Under the pieces are notes generated by a model. It did no database searches. It had not been told where the DNA came from and saw nothing but the letters and a program-made list of their open reading frames with translations. A DNA stretch of 64,000 nucleotides. Source: Chlorokybus atmophyticus (taxonomy: Eukaryota; Streptophyta; Chlorokybophyceae; Chlorokybales; Chlorokybaceae). The stretch spans positions 1,202,588-1,266,587 of the forward strand of contig RHPI01001037.1 in assembly GCA_009103225.1 (NCBI GenBank), in the 5' to 3' direction. A program made the position numbers and the translations under genes. This document shows, in pieces, positions 39,601 to 50,992 of the stretch (position 1 is its first letter; the number at the start of each line of letters is the position of its first letter).

Positions 39601-40331
39601 TGTGTCAGGAGATGGCTCGCTTCAACCGCCTCACCGCGTGCATACGCAAGTCTCTACAAAGCATAGAAAAAGCCCTGCAGGGCCTGGTTGTCATGTCATC
39701 AGACCTTGAGACGGCCTTCAGGAGTTTGATCATCAATCAAGTCCCTGCCATGTGGGGGAAGTTGTCCTACCCGTCGTTGAAACCCCTCGGGTCCTATGTG
39801 AAGGACCTCCTCACGCGTCTGAGCATGCTGCAGACGTGGTACGAGCGCGGGTCAAAGCCGTCGGTGTTTTGGCTTTCGGGTTTCTTCTTCGCGCAGTCGT
39901 TCATGACGGCAGCGCTGCAAAACTACGCGCGTAAGAACAAGATCCCCATCGACATGGTCGGCTTTGACTTCGACATGTTGGGGATGGACCCCGACGCGTA
40001 CAAGACGGGACCCGAGGACGGCGTGTACATCCGCGGCTTATATGTCGAGGGATGCGCGTGGGACGAGGAGAGAAAGATGTTGTGCGAGTCCAAGCCTAAA
40101 ATACTCCACGTGCCCGCACCCGTTATGTGGCTCAAACCCGCACTCATAGTGGACTTCGCTAAATATCCACACTATGACTGCCCGCTGTACAGGACGGCCG
40201 AGCGAAAAGGCGTGTTGGCTACAACAGGACACTCCACCAACTTTGTCATGAAGATACGCATGCCGACGGACCAGCCGCCAAGCCTGTGGACCATGAGGGG
40301 TGTGGCCATGCTGTGCGCGCTGTCGGACTGA
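24680..40331 (+). CDS. Axonemal dynein heavy chain, single-headed inner-arm type (DNAH3/7/12-like)
   Basis: Seventeen exons, all in frame, 4217 residues: 24680-24932, 25275-25785, 25889-25963, 26087-26575, 26762-26921, 26986-28126, 28353-30254, 30512-31051, 31186-31421, 31779-32051, 32331-33045, 33294-33631, 33880-35142, 35224-35367, 35575-36543, 36617-36799 and 36870-40331. The motor's P-loops are visible: AAA1 GPAGTGKT (about 1506, split by an intron) with FDEFNRI, AAA2 GLPFSGKT (about 1787), AAA3 GATGTGKS (about 2150) with VIFVDDLN, and AAA4 GVGGSGRQS (about 2520). The stalk coils (from about 2745) flank a microtubule-binding segment near [18 protein letters not shown]. The C-terminal end [11 protein letters not shown]...[11 protein letters not shown] resembles the DNAH3/7/12 class. 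It drives microtubule sliding in flagella. The N-terminal 200 residues are poorly conserved, with Asn- and Thr-rich runs, so exon 1 is the least certain. Confidence 0.92.
28169..28204. repeat. 14-bp-arm hairpin in a dynein intron
   Basis: TGTTGGGTACAGCT, an 8-base loop, then the exact complement, inside intron 6 of the dynein gene (28127-28352). It is similar in kind to the intronic hairpins at 17807 and 22187. Confidence 0.85.
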
Positions 40332-41297
40332 TGATGATACAACAGGGTTGGAATTAGTGTAGTGCGTTGGTATCTACTAGTGTATTGTGCTAAGTCTGCT
40401 ACGGTTTCAGCAGCACCATCTGCGTCAGTTTCAGATACGTGTGCAGCACAGCACCTGCCCATGAGTTCTTCCACGCAGATGCACAGTGTGCAATGTTGAT
40501 GAACATCTGCAATGTCAGTGCACACTGACCAACACAAGCTGCTTCCGATCTCGCTTTGTGTGCTTTTGACAAGACAGAAACACACCGTGTTCTCTGTCTA
40601 CACACCGCAGCTTGTCTGCACCAATTATATCTGTCGTTGAAAGAAACACATATCTGACAGGACTGGGTCATATTGCTTAACCATTGCAGAGTTCTCACTC
40701 GACTCACATCACTTCTGTGTTCAGTACTGCCGCCTTTGCTGCCTTGGACACGACAGTTGTCGTGGGATTGGGAGAGAATCTTGCCACTTGTGATAGGCGA
40801 TAGATGTTGGCACAGTAGATGCCATGTGGTAGTGCTAGTGATGGTTGTTAAGTGGCAAAGGTTTTGCTTGCGAGTGCGTGCCCCTTCATGCTGTCAATCT
40901 CCTCCTCACGCTCACGCCCTGCCTCACCCCTCCTCACCTTCCCACTCTCCTTTCGCGAACTGTCTCGCCGTAGGATTCCCCACATCCAAACTTGCTAGCA
41001 ACTAGCAACGAACCATGAAAACTGCAAGCCACCATGCGAGCCAGCTGTGCAGTCTGACTGCGCCTATATTATAGACTACCTGCACCACAGGCCAAGCACT
41101 TGCACACGCAGCCACGCAGACTGGCAGTGACTAGTGAAATTTCATAAACATGTGCCACTCGGCAAGCTACTACACAACGCAATACTAATCTGTCTAACGA
41201 GCGACTTTACTCAAGCCACACTACTACAACTAGTAGTTGCAATGCTGTACAGGTGTGCGGATTGCAGCTGAGAAAGCTCTCATGAATGGATCAAGCA
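40332..41297. other. Intergenic between convergent dynein and ACR genes
   Basis: No further coding exon is supported in these 966 bases. They should hold the 3' untranslated regions and polyadenylation sites of both genes. No canonical AATAAA stands out near either stop codon. Confidence 0.6.
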
Positions 41298-43429
41298 TTA
41301 AGCATAAGACCTCAGCCCCAGATGCCAGAGCAGCTGCCCGCTCTTGACACGGAGCATTGACATTGTCGGACTGCCCTTGACAACAGGTGCGGGCGGGCTG
41401 GGTGAAGTGGCTGTGTTGTCCGGACACGCGCCACAAGACGTGATGTTCATCTTCAGCACTTCGCGTCGCAGGCGTTCGAATGACGACACGTCTATCGGTG
41501 TCCCATTCACATCAGTGAGGTAGAACAGGTCTGCAGCGCAACCATTGCTCGTGGCAACCTCTGCTCTGGCAATGTTCACACCCGACTCTCGAAACACGCG
41601 AGTTACATCGGAGAGAAGACCGCATCGGTCTTGACTTGTAATCTCCAGGCGCAAGCCCTGATGTTGCAATGTTACGTTGGTACAGGCTGAGTACTGGCAT
41701 CTATACACACAGCCACTGCTTACCTGTGGTGTACGGCGCATGATAGCGGCGTGAATTGCCTCGGTCAACTCTTGTTGCTCAGCTGCAGAGCGCAACAGGT
41801 AGCCGTCTTTGTGGCGTAGGTAAAACTCCTGTTGTGTAATTACCATGGGTAAAATCATCAGTACCACATCACATACACACAGTGGACGTGTGTGTTATTC
41901 ACCTGCAGGCCTAGCCCGTCTGACGAGTCAATGGTGGCATGGAATATCTCATAGTGCATATCGGTCAGCGTGCACAAGACATCAAAGAACAACTTGGGGC
42001 GGTCGGGACTGCGGATAGACAGCAGCGTGTACCCGCCATGCGTGCCCATTGTCTCCATGTTCTTGAATGTAACGACAGGAGTGCTGCGATCGGGCCCGCG
42101 CTTGCGCTGAGGGACCGCAATTGGGGCGGAGCAGCTGCCGTCCGGTTCAGCTGTCTGCATCAGCATCAACTGGTGCAAACGCCGCTCGGTGTGACAGGTC
42201 TGGCCAAAACTCTGTTGATGCAGGCAAGCATTTCAGCATAACTTGCAAGGTAGATAGTCAACATGGACAAAAACTAGCAGCCATTATCTCACTAATGACG
42301 CACATAGGCACAGTCGTGTGAAGACGGAAAACAAAAGTCAGATGTACTCACGCTTATTGAAGCAAAGCCAGGTGCGGCGTCCGATCGCAATACGGCCAGC
42401 AGCATATCTCGTATCCGGTTCAGCGCAGACTCGTCAACAATGGGCTTGCCCGCAGCATCAGTGACGCAAATCACACACGCCACATGCTGTTGATGGGTCC
42501 AAAGCTCTGCACTGTGTATGCTGCACTGCAGCCGGTTGAGCAACCCGGAAACCTCAGACAAGAGACCAGGACGGTCTACTCCCGCAAGCTCTACAATAGT
42601 ACACCACTTCTCATTCGCCTGCTGTGGACTTGATGCTGACGGTGAGGGCACCACGCCAGCAAATGTGCAACTCACAGTGAACAAGCGCTGCGCACAGACA
42701 TCCTCACATCAGTACAGACAAGGCTTGAGCAAGGACGTGAAGAAAATGGCAATGAAGTGGGAACCAACCTCTTGAATTCTGTTCACCAACCCATCCTCCT
42801 GTATCTTAAGTCCGCGCGTGTCAGTCAAGTGAAACACTGCGTCACATGCAGTAGTGTGAGACACTCATACTCGAGGTAAACCATAAGTCTTCCACACAGC
42901 AATGACAGACATGAGTACCACCTTTAGCTGACAGCATTGTTGCGTTGTAAGCAACACTGGACAGCAGCAAAGTGCTAGACACTACACCATGCGCTTAAAG
43001 TCGTAGTGCAAGGCTGCAACCCAACTCTCTCACCATCCACAAACCAGCCGCCGTCCGACGAAACAGTGGCCTTGTGGATCATCAGGCCCAAGTCGCTAAG
43101 CGTTTGCACCACTTCCAGTAGCGACCCTCGCCGGTTTGCACTGTCAATCTGCGAGGTGGAATCATCAGCATGCATTGCCAGCAGCAGGTAGGGAGAAAGT
43201 CTGCAGCACTCCAGTGTGCTTACTGTGATGATGGTGTACTGAGTAGACGAGTCATTGTCTATGACAATCCTGTGAGCGGCAGCAGAGTGAGCAACACCAC
43301 AACACCACCCGTCCCTCAAAAACAAGAAACTCGCAGGCAGCAAGCGCACCTTGGGGGGTCCAACCTCAGGGACAGTGTGTCGAAATCTGTTGCGCAACAA
43401 CAGTTAAGAAAGAGTTTAAACGCAGCCAT
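41298..43429 (-). CDS. ACT-domain repeat protein (ACR family), four ACT domains
   Basis: Eight exons on the minus strand: 43350-43429, 43224-43269, 43034-43148, 42769-42836, 42352-42687, 41903-42211, 41724-41828 and 41298-41657, 472 residues ending in TAA. ACR proteins are plant-lineage proteins built of ACT domains, thought to bind amino acids and sense nitrogen status. ACT1 (about 27-103): RIVIDNDSSTQYTIIT, DSANRRGSLLEVVQTL, GGWFVDVFHLTD. ACT2 (about 131-210): VELAGVDRPGLLSEV. ACT3 (about 274-345): SIRSPDRPKLFFDVLCTLTD then EFYLRHKDGYLL. ACT4 (about 355-430): LEITSQDRCGLLSDVTRVF and DLFYLTDVNG. The signature SFGQTCHTERRLHQLM precedes ACT3. It is close to the usual ACR length. The start is the ATG before LRLDPPR, which matches the family's N-terminal NPP motif. 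Confidence 0.9.
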
Positions 43430-44248
43430 GCCAAGGACAGCGTGTCGCACAGTATAAATGTACACAATTGGAAGAAAACAACCACGTCCGCAGCCAAGAC
43501 ACAGCCCTGCCACAGCCGTACCGTCCATGGCGCTGAAGCAAGGGCGTGCCCCTCGTGTGGACGCCTGTTATTGCTCCGCCAGCTCTACAGCAGCGAGCTG
43601 CCAGCAACAAGCAGAAAGAACGCAGCACGCCTCACAACCACAGACGCACATCCTGAGCCCCGCCCCGGGCACCGCCGCCACCATCGTCCAAGCTAGCCCT
43701 GCTTGCCCACCAAATCAGCCCAGCCCAACGTCCAGTACAGCTTGCCTGGCCGCCCCGCTGGGAAAAGGCCAAGCCTAGCCAAGCTGAGCTGACGCCAAGC
43801 CGAAGCTGAGTTGAAGCTAACACACTTGCGCTGTGTGATAACACCCGGCGATTCTCGCGCTAGCCAAAAGGTGAGGCAGTAAGGTGAGCCTTGAGCGAAC
43901 GTTAGCTCACAGCGCTTGGACGCGGGGCACCGCGCGCCGTGTTACAATTGTGGAGAAAGCTAGCGCGTAACCGAAGCAGAAGCCGCGTTCTCCTCGCCTG
44001 CGTGCTAGCGTTAACGAGCGTGTCCTGGCAGCAGTCACGCTCCACCGAGACAGTGGCGCGTGTAGGGTAGGCACTGCCTGCTAGGCAGGCAGGCTGGCGT
44101 TGCGAGGAGAGGCGATGCACGGGCGCGAGGACAAGCCCGTGACCGCAGCGCGCAAAAGCAGGGGCGGCGTTTCGACAGGACGACGTCGCGGTCGCCACTC
44201 GCAATGACGAGGGCGACCGGGCCGGCGCTTAGGGAGAGATACACGAAC
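43430..44248. other. Upstream region of ACR, GC-rich, no coding exon supported
   Basis: This holds the presumed ACR promoter. AAGC/GGCCAAGCC words occur near 43739-43815, similar in style to the pentamer run at 5590-5680. No protein family is recognised on either strand. Confidence 0.5.
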
Positions 44249-44332
44249 CTTGTTGCCAACAAGTTGTTGGCCTTCAAACAGGGCCTGTATCAATTCACAC
44301 ATCAACCGGATGCTAGCAGGATCGGATGTCAT
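44249..44332 (-). CDS. Possible first exon of an unrecognised gene
   Basis: ATG at the complement of 44330-44332 opens 28 codons (MTSDPASIRLMCELIQALF onward, ending GNK), followed by a GT. The composition looks coding and the end is phase 0, but the donor (GTTCGT) is mediocre and I could not identify following exons before the ACR gene. It may be a small gene, an upstream open frame or chance. Confidence 0.25.
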
Positions 44333-44703
44333 TTAACTCATAAGTGTTCTTGACAATCACAATCAACTACATATAAAAATGCCACTGATGGTCATGCCAA
44401 AATCCACATATGCGGATTCGTTGTGACTCTTAACATATAAGCTATAAGTGCAAAGACGCGCATGTATGCAATGCAATAAAAACCATCTATGAGAATAAGA
44501 CTTTAATTAACAATCCAGAGTGTTCAATTGCCTTATACAAACTATGACGTAGCAGCCATGCATATACATGACATAGTAACATGCAAAGTTATATGACATG
44601 CAAGATGGGTTACAATAACATCAGTACTTGTATGTATCCATTGAATTACTATAATATGCTCTGTGAATGTGGATACGATACCGCAATCAAGTGCGCGCAA
44701 ACA

Positions 44704-44743
44704 AAAATGCATGTTGTGCATGCGCATGCACAACATGCATTTT
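44704..44743. repeat. Perfect 40-bp palindrome without spacer
   Basis: AAAATGCATGTTGTGCATGC is followed at once by its exact reverse complement. It lies in non-coding sequence about 130 bases before the METTL18 relic at 44.87 kb. Confidence 0.95.
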
Positions 44744-44869
44744 ATGAGTTAGCTGCAGTAACATCACGACATATGCGGACACATGCACTTTTGAAAGTTG
44801 ACATCGATAATATGGCCACTTTGCTTTACTTGATATAACCAACATAAGCATGTTTCTTAAAATGGCGGG

Positions 44870-45470
44870 CAGGATTCAAGAGAGGTGCACTCCCAAGATT
44901 ACAATGAGGGCGCGTGCACAGCTTCAAAGCCACCCTCGACATGCAAATTGATGTGAAAAAGGAGGCCATAAACAACACCTCCACAACGCACCTTTTTCCG
45001 CAATACATCAATTGCTCATAACCCAGCATGCCAGCATTGCGAGTTTGAGTGAAGACGACAACATGCACTACGATGCGGTACGTTCATCAGAAATAATATT
45101 GTGAAATGGTCCCAGCAGCGGCTATACTATTCACATTTCAAGAAAGTACTTGAGGTCGTCAAATTATTCTTGTTAGGCACCACATAAGGTTGATGCACAT
45201 TGGACAATGTCTCAAGAGGCCACGATTGCATAATTCATGACAAAGTTGCACTACTTGAAAGTGAACATAGTTGGATGGGGGACGTAGCATTCTAGAGATA
45301 AAAGGGGTTAGATGTGAATCGTTGGTGGCCATGTACTTACAAATTCGGTGAAGATTCTTCTAGTGTTCTCCCTAGAGTGGCAAAGTGTTTCGGTAAAGAG
45401 CGTAGCCAAGTTCTCCATCGGTGTGTCCAATATGCCGAGAAGTGCTGGATTGACTACAAACAGTTGACTG
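44870..45470 (+). pseudogene. METTL18 pseudogene 2 (methyltransferase and last exons)
   Basis: Two segments match METTL18 exons in plus orientation. Segment 1 (about 44870-45100) parallels the large methyltransferase exon: compare AAAAAGGAGGCCATAAAC here with AAAAGGAGGCCACAAAC, and CACTACGATGCGGTACG with CACTACGATGTTGTACT. Segment 2 (about 45375-45465) parallels the last exon: AAGAGCGTAGCCAAGTTCT, GGTGTGTCCAATATGC. Splice sites and frame are lost. It lies tail-to-tail with the intact COA5 gene at 45659-46591, the same arrangement as COA5-like/METTL18 at 15.4-18.9 kb but inverted. Confidence 0.75.
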
Positions 45471-45658
45471 TGGAGTTCGGATACTATTGCTCAGCCCATA
45501 TTATTTCAACGCAGCTTTGCAAGTGTTGTGCGATGCTGAAGAAAACAGTGCTGAGGCAAACACTTGCTAACACTAACCCTGCATGACAACCTAGCGACTC
45601 AAACCGAATGGGACTAGCAGGCGCGCGCTTTTCGCGCTCTTCGAAATAGCCCCCAAAG

Positions 45659-46591
45659 TCAGTACCCTTTGTTGCCGCGTATTCGTCTCCTCATGTCCAA
45701 CTGCGCACACCCATTGGTTAGCAAAACTTGCATGTTGCTGGGAGCAGACACCCACCAGGTGACAGGATAAAATCATAGTTTATGCATAGGAACACGCACA
45801 CGCGCATAGGAGCACGCAGGCATGCACATCTGTGTATGCGTATACACAGCATGCAGGCACGCACACCTGCGTATATGCTACATATGCACCAAATCGGATT
45901 ATACAATGCCACGACAATGCATTCACACCTGTCCTCGCTTGCACTCGTAATATACAGTGCGCAAGCCCTGGCACTCCTGGCTCACGCCTTCAGTGCGGCC
46001 CGCGCACTCTTTCAAAGTTCTGCCCTCAACCTGCAGTCGAGAAGACGTTAGCCAAGCCGAGCAATGTGTATGTATGCGTAGTGTTTGTACTCTAAGCAAT
46101 GTGCGTGTTCAGGTGTGCATGCTGCACGTAACGCTGGCAAACCAAGCCCGTTACTGGCTGATTGCTGCACCTTTCTTATATACAATACAGAGACAATTGC
46201 ACTGATGCATGCACACAATTTCTTGTATCGGTGAGATCCTGGAAAGAACTCATCGTTCGGTGAATGTGGTCACGCCAGAACTTTCGTAGCTACTATAATT
46301 CTAAGTTCGAACAAACTCAAGTATATGTGACGTAACCAATGAAATGCCGCGCCCCGCCGTTGCTTCATGCATGAAGGGCGGCAACCAGACGACAAAACAT
46401 GCAAAGGATGCTTTATTGAGCTACCTCAACACCGTTTTCTCACTGACTGCATGCATCTCAACGCAATCCTGATATTCATGAACCGTTGAACCCTCACAGC
46501 CTACTTTGTCTCGCGGGCGTACCTTGACGCAATCGCTGTCCGCCAGGCACTTCACGAGCTCATCCAGCAACCCCTTGCACGACTTGGACAT
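45659..46591 (-). CDS. COA5: Cytochrome c oxidase assembly factor COA5/Pet191, intact copy B
   Basis: Three exons on the minus strand: 46523-46591, 45929-46030 and 45659-45700, 70 residues ending in TGA. The protein begins MSKSCKGLLDELVKC, as plant Pet191 does. It carries the twin CX9C pairs C5/C15 and C43/C53 plus C21 and C32, and ends LDMRRRIRGNKGY, the highly conserved family tail. Twin-CX9C proteins are imported into the mitochondrial intermembrane space and oxidised by Mia40; Pet191 is needed to assemble complex IV. The length matches the family. The frame continues upstream of the ATG as a basic Ala/Lys-rich stretch without another ATG, similar to the leader of copy A. It lies downstream of REC8 on the same strand. 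Confidence 0.92.
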
Positions 46592-47233
46592 CGCCGCCTC
46601 CGCCTTGGCCTTGCGGCGTTTTCTAGCATGAGGCAAGCTGCGAAGTTCGTCTGTCTGCTAAGGGACCAGCACTGACAGTCGACATTTGCATAGTATGTCG
46701 ATAATATGGCTGGCTGTCGGCGTAGCGGAAGGCGGCTAGTCGGGGCGCTAAAGCGCGAAAAAGTGAGAAGTGGCAGTGTAGGATGGATGCGTTGCAGCCA
46801 AGGTGCCTTGCAACATAAGAGTGTGGTGATGTCGAGAGACTTGTTGGTTGATGCAGCTATGAACTGCTTAAGCACGGCCGCACGCATGCACCCGGTCAAC
46901 AACCAACCACCTGTGGTGCCTGTGGATAGCTTTAATAACTGGTAGTGCACATGGTTTGCAGGACACGTGTACCAAATAAACCAACGTCAACACCGGCTGA
47001 TGGCACACAAGGCACAGAAGGCACAATGGAGTCTCTCTGTGTACATATTGTGCAGGCAGGCCATGCAAGAGCGCAGCGCAACAACTGTCAATGCAGCTTT
47101 GCGTCCTGAAAACATGTGCACATGTGTGCGCAGAACATCATGGTGAATTGATATGGTACCCAGCGGTCTCCTCGTGATTAACTGCACTCAAGCAAGTACT
47201 ATTGAACGCGCTAAAGCAGATCTGATGTGCAGG
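46592..47233. other. Intergenic between COA5 and REC8
   Basis: No coding exon is supported. It contains the COA5 promoter and the REC8 3' region. TATGTCGATAATATGG near 46694 is AT-richer than its surroundings, but no motif is convincing. Confidence 0.5.
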
Positions 47234-50200
47234 CTACAAGTATGGCCCTCTGGTAACCAAAATGTCTGCATACGGTGCGCGCTGCTCCACGCGGATGTAG
47301 CGGGTGGAAGTCAATACTGCAAGCACAAGCGTGCTTATCAGGTATGGTTAGTATGCAAACATGTGCACGCTCGGGTTTTGCACTCACCGCACACTTGATA
47401 AAACATGCGTGCAGCGCGCGAAGCTTTCATGCCTGCTGTCATGGCAAACAAGGACTGCTTGTCGTCACTTGCATCCAACGCAGAACGCAGGTACCTGCCA
47501 GTGTTGCGGGCTGATAAGTAATGTAATCACTTATCATCAGACAGCCACAGCTCAGATCGGTGAACTCATCGTTAAAGCACATGTCTTGATCACACATGTT
47601 GCAAGACAGTAACCAATGTGGTACGTATCTGTCACCAGTTTGTGCAGATGACACGTGGCAACATGTGAAGTAGAGCACTTACGGTAACACAGCAGCAGTC
47701 ATCTTGTCAACAGAGCTGTTGGGTCCTGGACGCTGTGACAGGGCACCAGACTCTTCCAGCAGCTCTGCATGGCATCTCATGATGAACAATAATGAGAGCG
47801 ATCACACAGCAAACAGACAGCCTAATTGACTGACAGTTAGCATACCGAACTGAGTGAGTGACCCAACAAAGTTGTTGTGTGGGCTGTCACGGTCAACAGA
47901 GTCGTCGCCATTCAGGGGACCAAATGCGTCGCGAGCAACCGGGGGACTCAAAGGAGATCTGCAGGAACGTTTGTAAGTGGTGCGTCTGTAGAGACAGATT
48001 GCTAAACACTTCTCACTCACTTGTCTGTTTGGAAGTCTATGTCAGGCATCTCCAAATCAGGTTGCCGCATGCCGCTGCCGGGATGTGATGACACATGGCC
48101 ACGGCTGCCACTTCGCCCGCTTGCACCACTGCTGGCTGCTGCACAACAGATGCATGTTCATAAATGCCATTCGGAGAGGCAAAAGGTGATGGTGGATGTA
48201 CATTTGTGGACAGCTGTACCATTTTTACCTGGGTGCGGAGTGGAGGCGTTGCCAGTTCTGGGTGTAGTTCCTCGCCGATGTTCCAACAGAAGGTTGCCAT
48301 GTCCCTGCATCGCAGTCGCAATCACTCATAGTCAGGCACAAGCGCCAGTTGCCTGTGTGCACTCACCAGATCATCGGAAGGAAAGCTGCCAAAGCCGTCG
48401 AATGGTTGTTCAGCGGATGATGTGTCTTTTTGAGACAGGGGAGTGGAGGCGGGGCTCGGAGGAGGCATCGGGACGTGTACTTGTGCGTTCCTGTGCCACA
48501 AGTCCAACAGCTGAGGCGCCCAAGTCCCGTCCACAAGGCAACCCCTTGCTGCCGGTGTAGTAAACAGTTGTTCTATGTCCAGCCTTGGCCGACGCTGCCA
48601 AGAAAAACACTGGTTTTGGTATGTTATGGATATGTGTTCAAGTTATCATCAGTTTTTAACTGGTTGGGTGAGCGACAGTCAGGTCACGTTGATATTGAGC
48701 TGAGTGCACTTGAGCAGCCTCAAGCATGCGTGCATACATATATACGCAATGAAGTCTCTCTCACCTTCACTGGTCGGTGTACGACTATGTCGCAGGCATC
48801 CTGCAACCATGCGGTGAACTCCGCAGCTGGGATCTCCGACACATCATCAACAGCAGCAGGCCGCGGCTGCCTTCGCTTGCGCTGCCGTTGCCGTTGTGCA
48901 GCCTTCACTCGCACATTTCAGAGTTGGCTATTTAGAACATGATCTGGTGGTCGGTTTAATCTTGTATAGGCTATATACTGCTGTGCAAACCATCACAATC
49001 ACCTGCTGCTCATTGTCTCGGGCTTCCCTATCACCATCAGTTGGTGGCACGGCACTGTCATGTTGGCCAAAGTCTGGAGGGGCTTGTTCCATAGGGTCTT
49101 CTTGAATTGGTGCAAGTGTGGGTTGCGCTGCATGAGCAGGACAGCATAAGATGCATAGTGTTTTTGCTGCTGGCACTGTTTGCACCTGATATGAGCAAAG
49201 GCACTTACAGCGTCCAGAGCCTGCGGGTGAAGAGAAGTCTGCCGTGTCCGCAAAGTATGCCGAGTTGAGGTCGACGGGTTGTAGCGTGTCTTCAAACTGA
49301 TCCTGCGCACTCCTGACAGGTGCAGCAAACAGACACAGTATCGGCACGCACACTCTGCCAAGCGGCTTGGCACCATGCAAATTACATGACAACAATATTT
49401 ACCCGCAACCAATGCCGGCGCTGAACTGGTTGTCCTTGATCGTGATGTCTGCGCTGTTGGCTGTGCCCATCAACGTTGAAGTGTCAGTGCACTTGCTTGT
49501 TAACTGCTGCCTTCAGTGCAAGTTGGCCTTACCAACTCGCGTGCGGTCCATCGCAGGATCAGGCAGCGGAGTGGGCGCACCAACCATGAACATGACGTCA
49601 CCGCCCTAGTTGACAAGTTTGCGCACAACTTTGCAGTTGACGAACAAAATAACGCGACTGACCATAACAAAGTTGCAAGCGTCAACCCCTCACCTGCACA
49701 ATGCGGAGGTAGTCGGCGGGGTCCACATCAGAGTCAAGGAGGGATGCAGGACGTGGTGTTGCAATAGAAACCGTCTCAAACCTGCAGAAAGCGGTCTGCG
49801 TAACGCCACGGTGGTGCTACCAAACAGCGCGAATGCATTGTTTGGCTGCTGTTGTGTGCAGAGGAGGTTCATACCTGGCAGTTTCTCTTCCCTTCTGTAG
49901 ATTCTGCCCATCAAAGTTTGTCTGCTTGAAACTTGAACTGAGTTTGACCTGCAAGTAGTAGCGTGACATTCCTTCGATTACAACCTGCTCGCAGCCAGTT
50001 GATGCATACAACCATTGCAGACAGCGAGCAAACTACAGCACGCTTCAAGTGCTGGCGCAAGTATGGTTACAACCAGCTCACCAGGAAGGAGTTGACGTCC
50101 TCTGCCAAGGAAAAACTAAAGCATTTAGTTATTAATGCAGCTGTGCTAAAGTGCAACAACGCATGCAGCGCAAGCAGCAGATTTGTACTCATACTAGTTT

Positions 50201-50992
50201 GTGCATTGTGGCTGCTTGGTAGCAGCATGCACTGTCATAGCATTGGCCTTAACAAGCATGATAGCACTCACCGTACAGAAAACGCTGCTGACGCTCAAAC
50301 ACAACAACTACGCCACCTGAACATAGCAACAGCGACAGGAACTTAGTCGCACTTTCGTCATGCCTGGCGGCCTCCAACTTGAGGCAGCTGCCCAGGCCTT
50401 GTCTGTTGTCACCTCAAACTCATGCTTCGTGCTTACCCATCAGAATCCCACTGAGCCTCAAGGCAAGGGGAGTCGGTGGATGAATGATCTGTTCGCTGCA
50501 GAGCAGCAGTGGACAACGCCAGCATCAACACAATGCCAACCGCCGCTATTGTGTATCATCGTGCGATAGCAATGCTTGTTCGCTACCAGTGCATGCTGGC
50601 ATGCTTATCACCTCAGTGCCCCATGCATACGTTGCTGTAACACGCTTGCTGCTTATCATACCAGGTCTCCTCAATGCTGATGGCTTGCACATTCTTCTTG
50701 GTAAGCTTGGCACGCATGGTTGCCGCGATCCTGTCAACGAACAGAAACAGAAAGAGTTGATAACCAAGAGCTATCAGGCGTCGGTGAGAGTCGATGACAA
50801 TTGCAGCTGGCAAGTTGCAAGTTACTGCCAGTGCCTGCTGTGTGGAGTAAACTTGCGACTGTGCATGCACCCCGCATTGTCACATGTGGAGTCCAAAATA
50901 CCCCCTTCAGCCCAGCTGTCCCGAGGACACAGGCCTCACCATATGCGGCCTAGCGGCCCCTTTTTGGCGAGCAGCTGGTGCGAGTAGAACAT
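47234..50992 (-). CDS. REC8: Meiotic cohesin alpha-kleisin REC8
   Basis: Nineteen exons on the minus strand, all phases consistent, 553 residues ending in TAG: 50940-50992, 50662-50730, 50437-50495, 50272-50316, 50082-50101, 49875-49948, 49694-49781, 49533-49605, 49403-49460, 49209-49312, 49003-49127, 48765-48902, 48367-48594, 48229-48304, 48021-48138, 47846-47958, 47683-47764, 47388-47494 and 47234-47265. The N-terminal kleisin domain is clear: MFYSHQLLAKKGPLGRIW, IAATMRAKLTKKNVQ, PLALRLSGILMGGVVVVFER, LYGEDVNSFL. The GGVVVV-ER pattern favours REC8 over RAD21. A basic stretch RQRQRKRRQPRP could be a nuclear signal. The C-terminal winged helix ends MKASRAARMFYQ then DILVTRGPYL. Kleisins close the SMC1/SMC3 ring; REC8 holds sister chromatids in meiosis. 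The acidic middle is typical and unconserved. Exon 5 is only 20 bases. The exon 12 acceptor is weak. Confidence 0.9.

Noticed and set aside
46592-46636. COA5 starting upstream at 46636
   Set aside because: The codon there is TTG; the first ATG (46589-46591) gives the exact plant-type start MSKSC.
48322-48610. Separate Pro-rich gene on the minus strand
   Set aside because: It is an alternative frame of REC8 exon 13, whose frame is fixed by its neighbours' phases.
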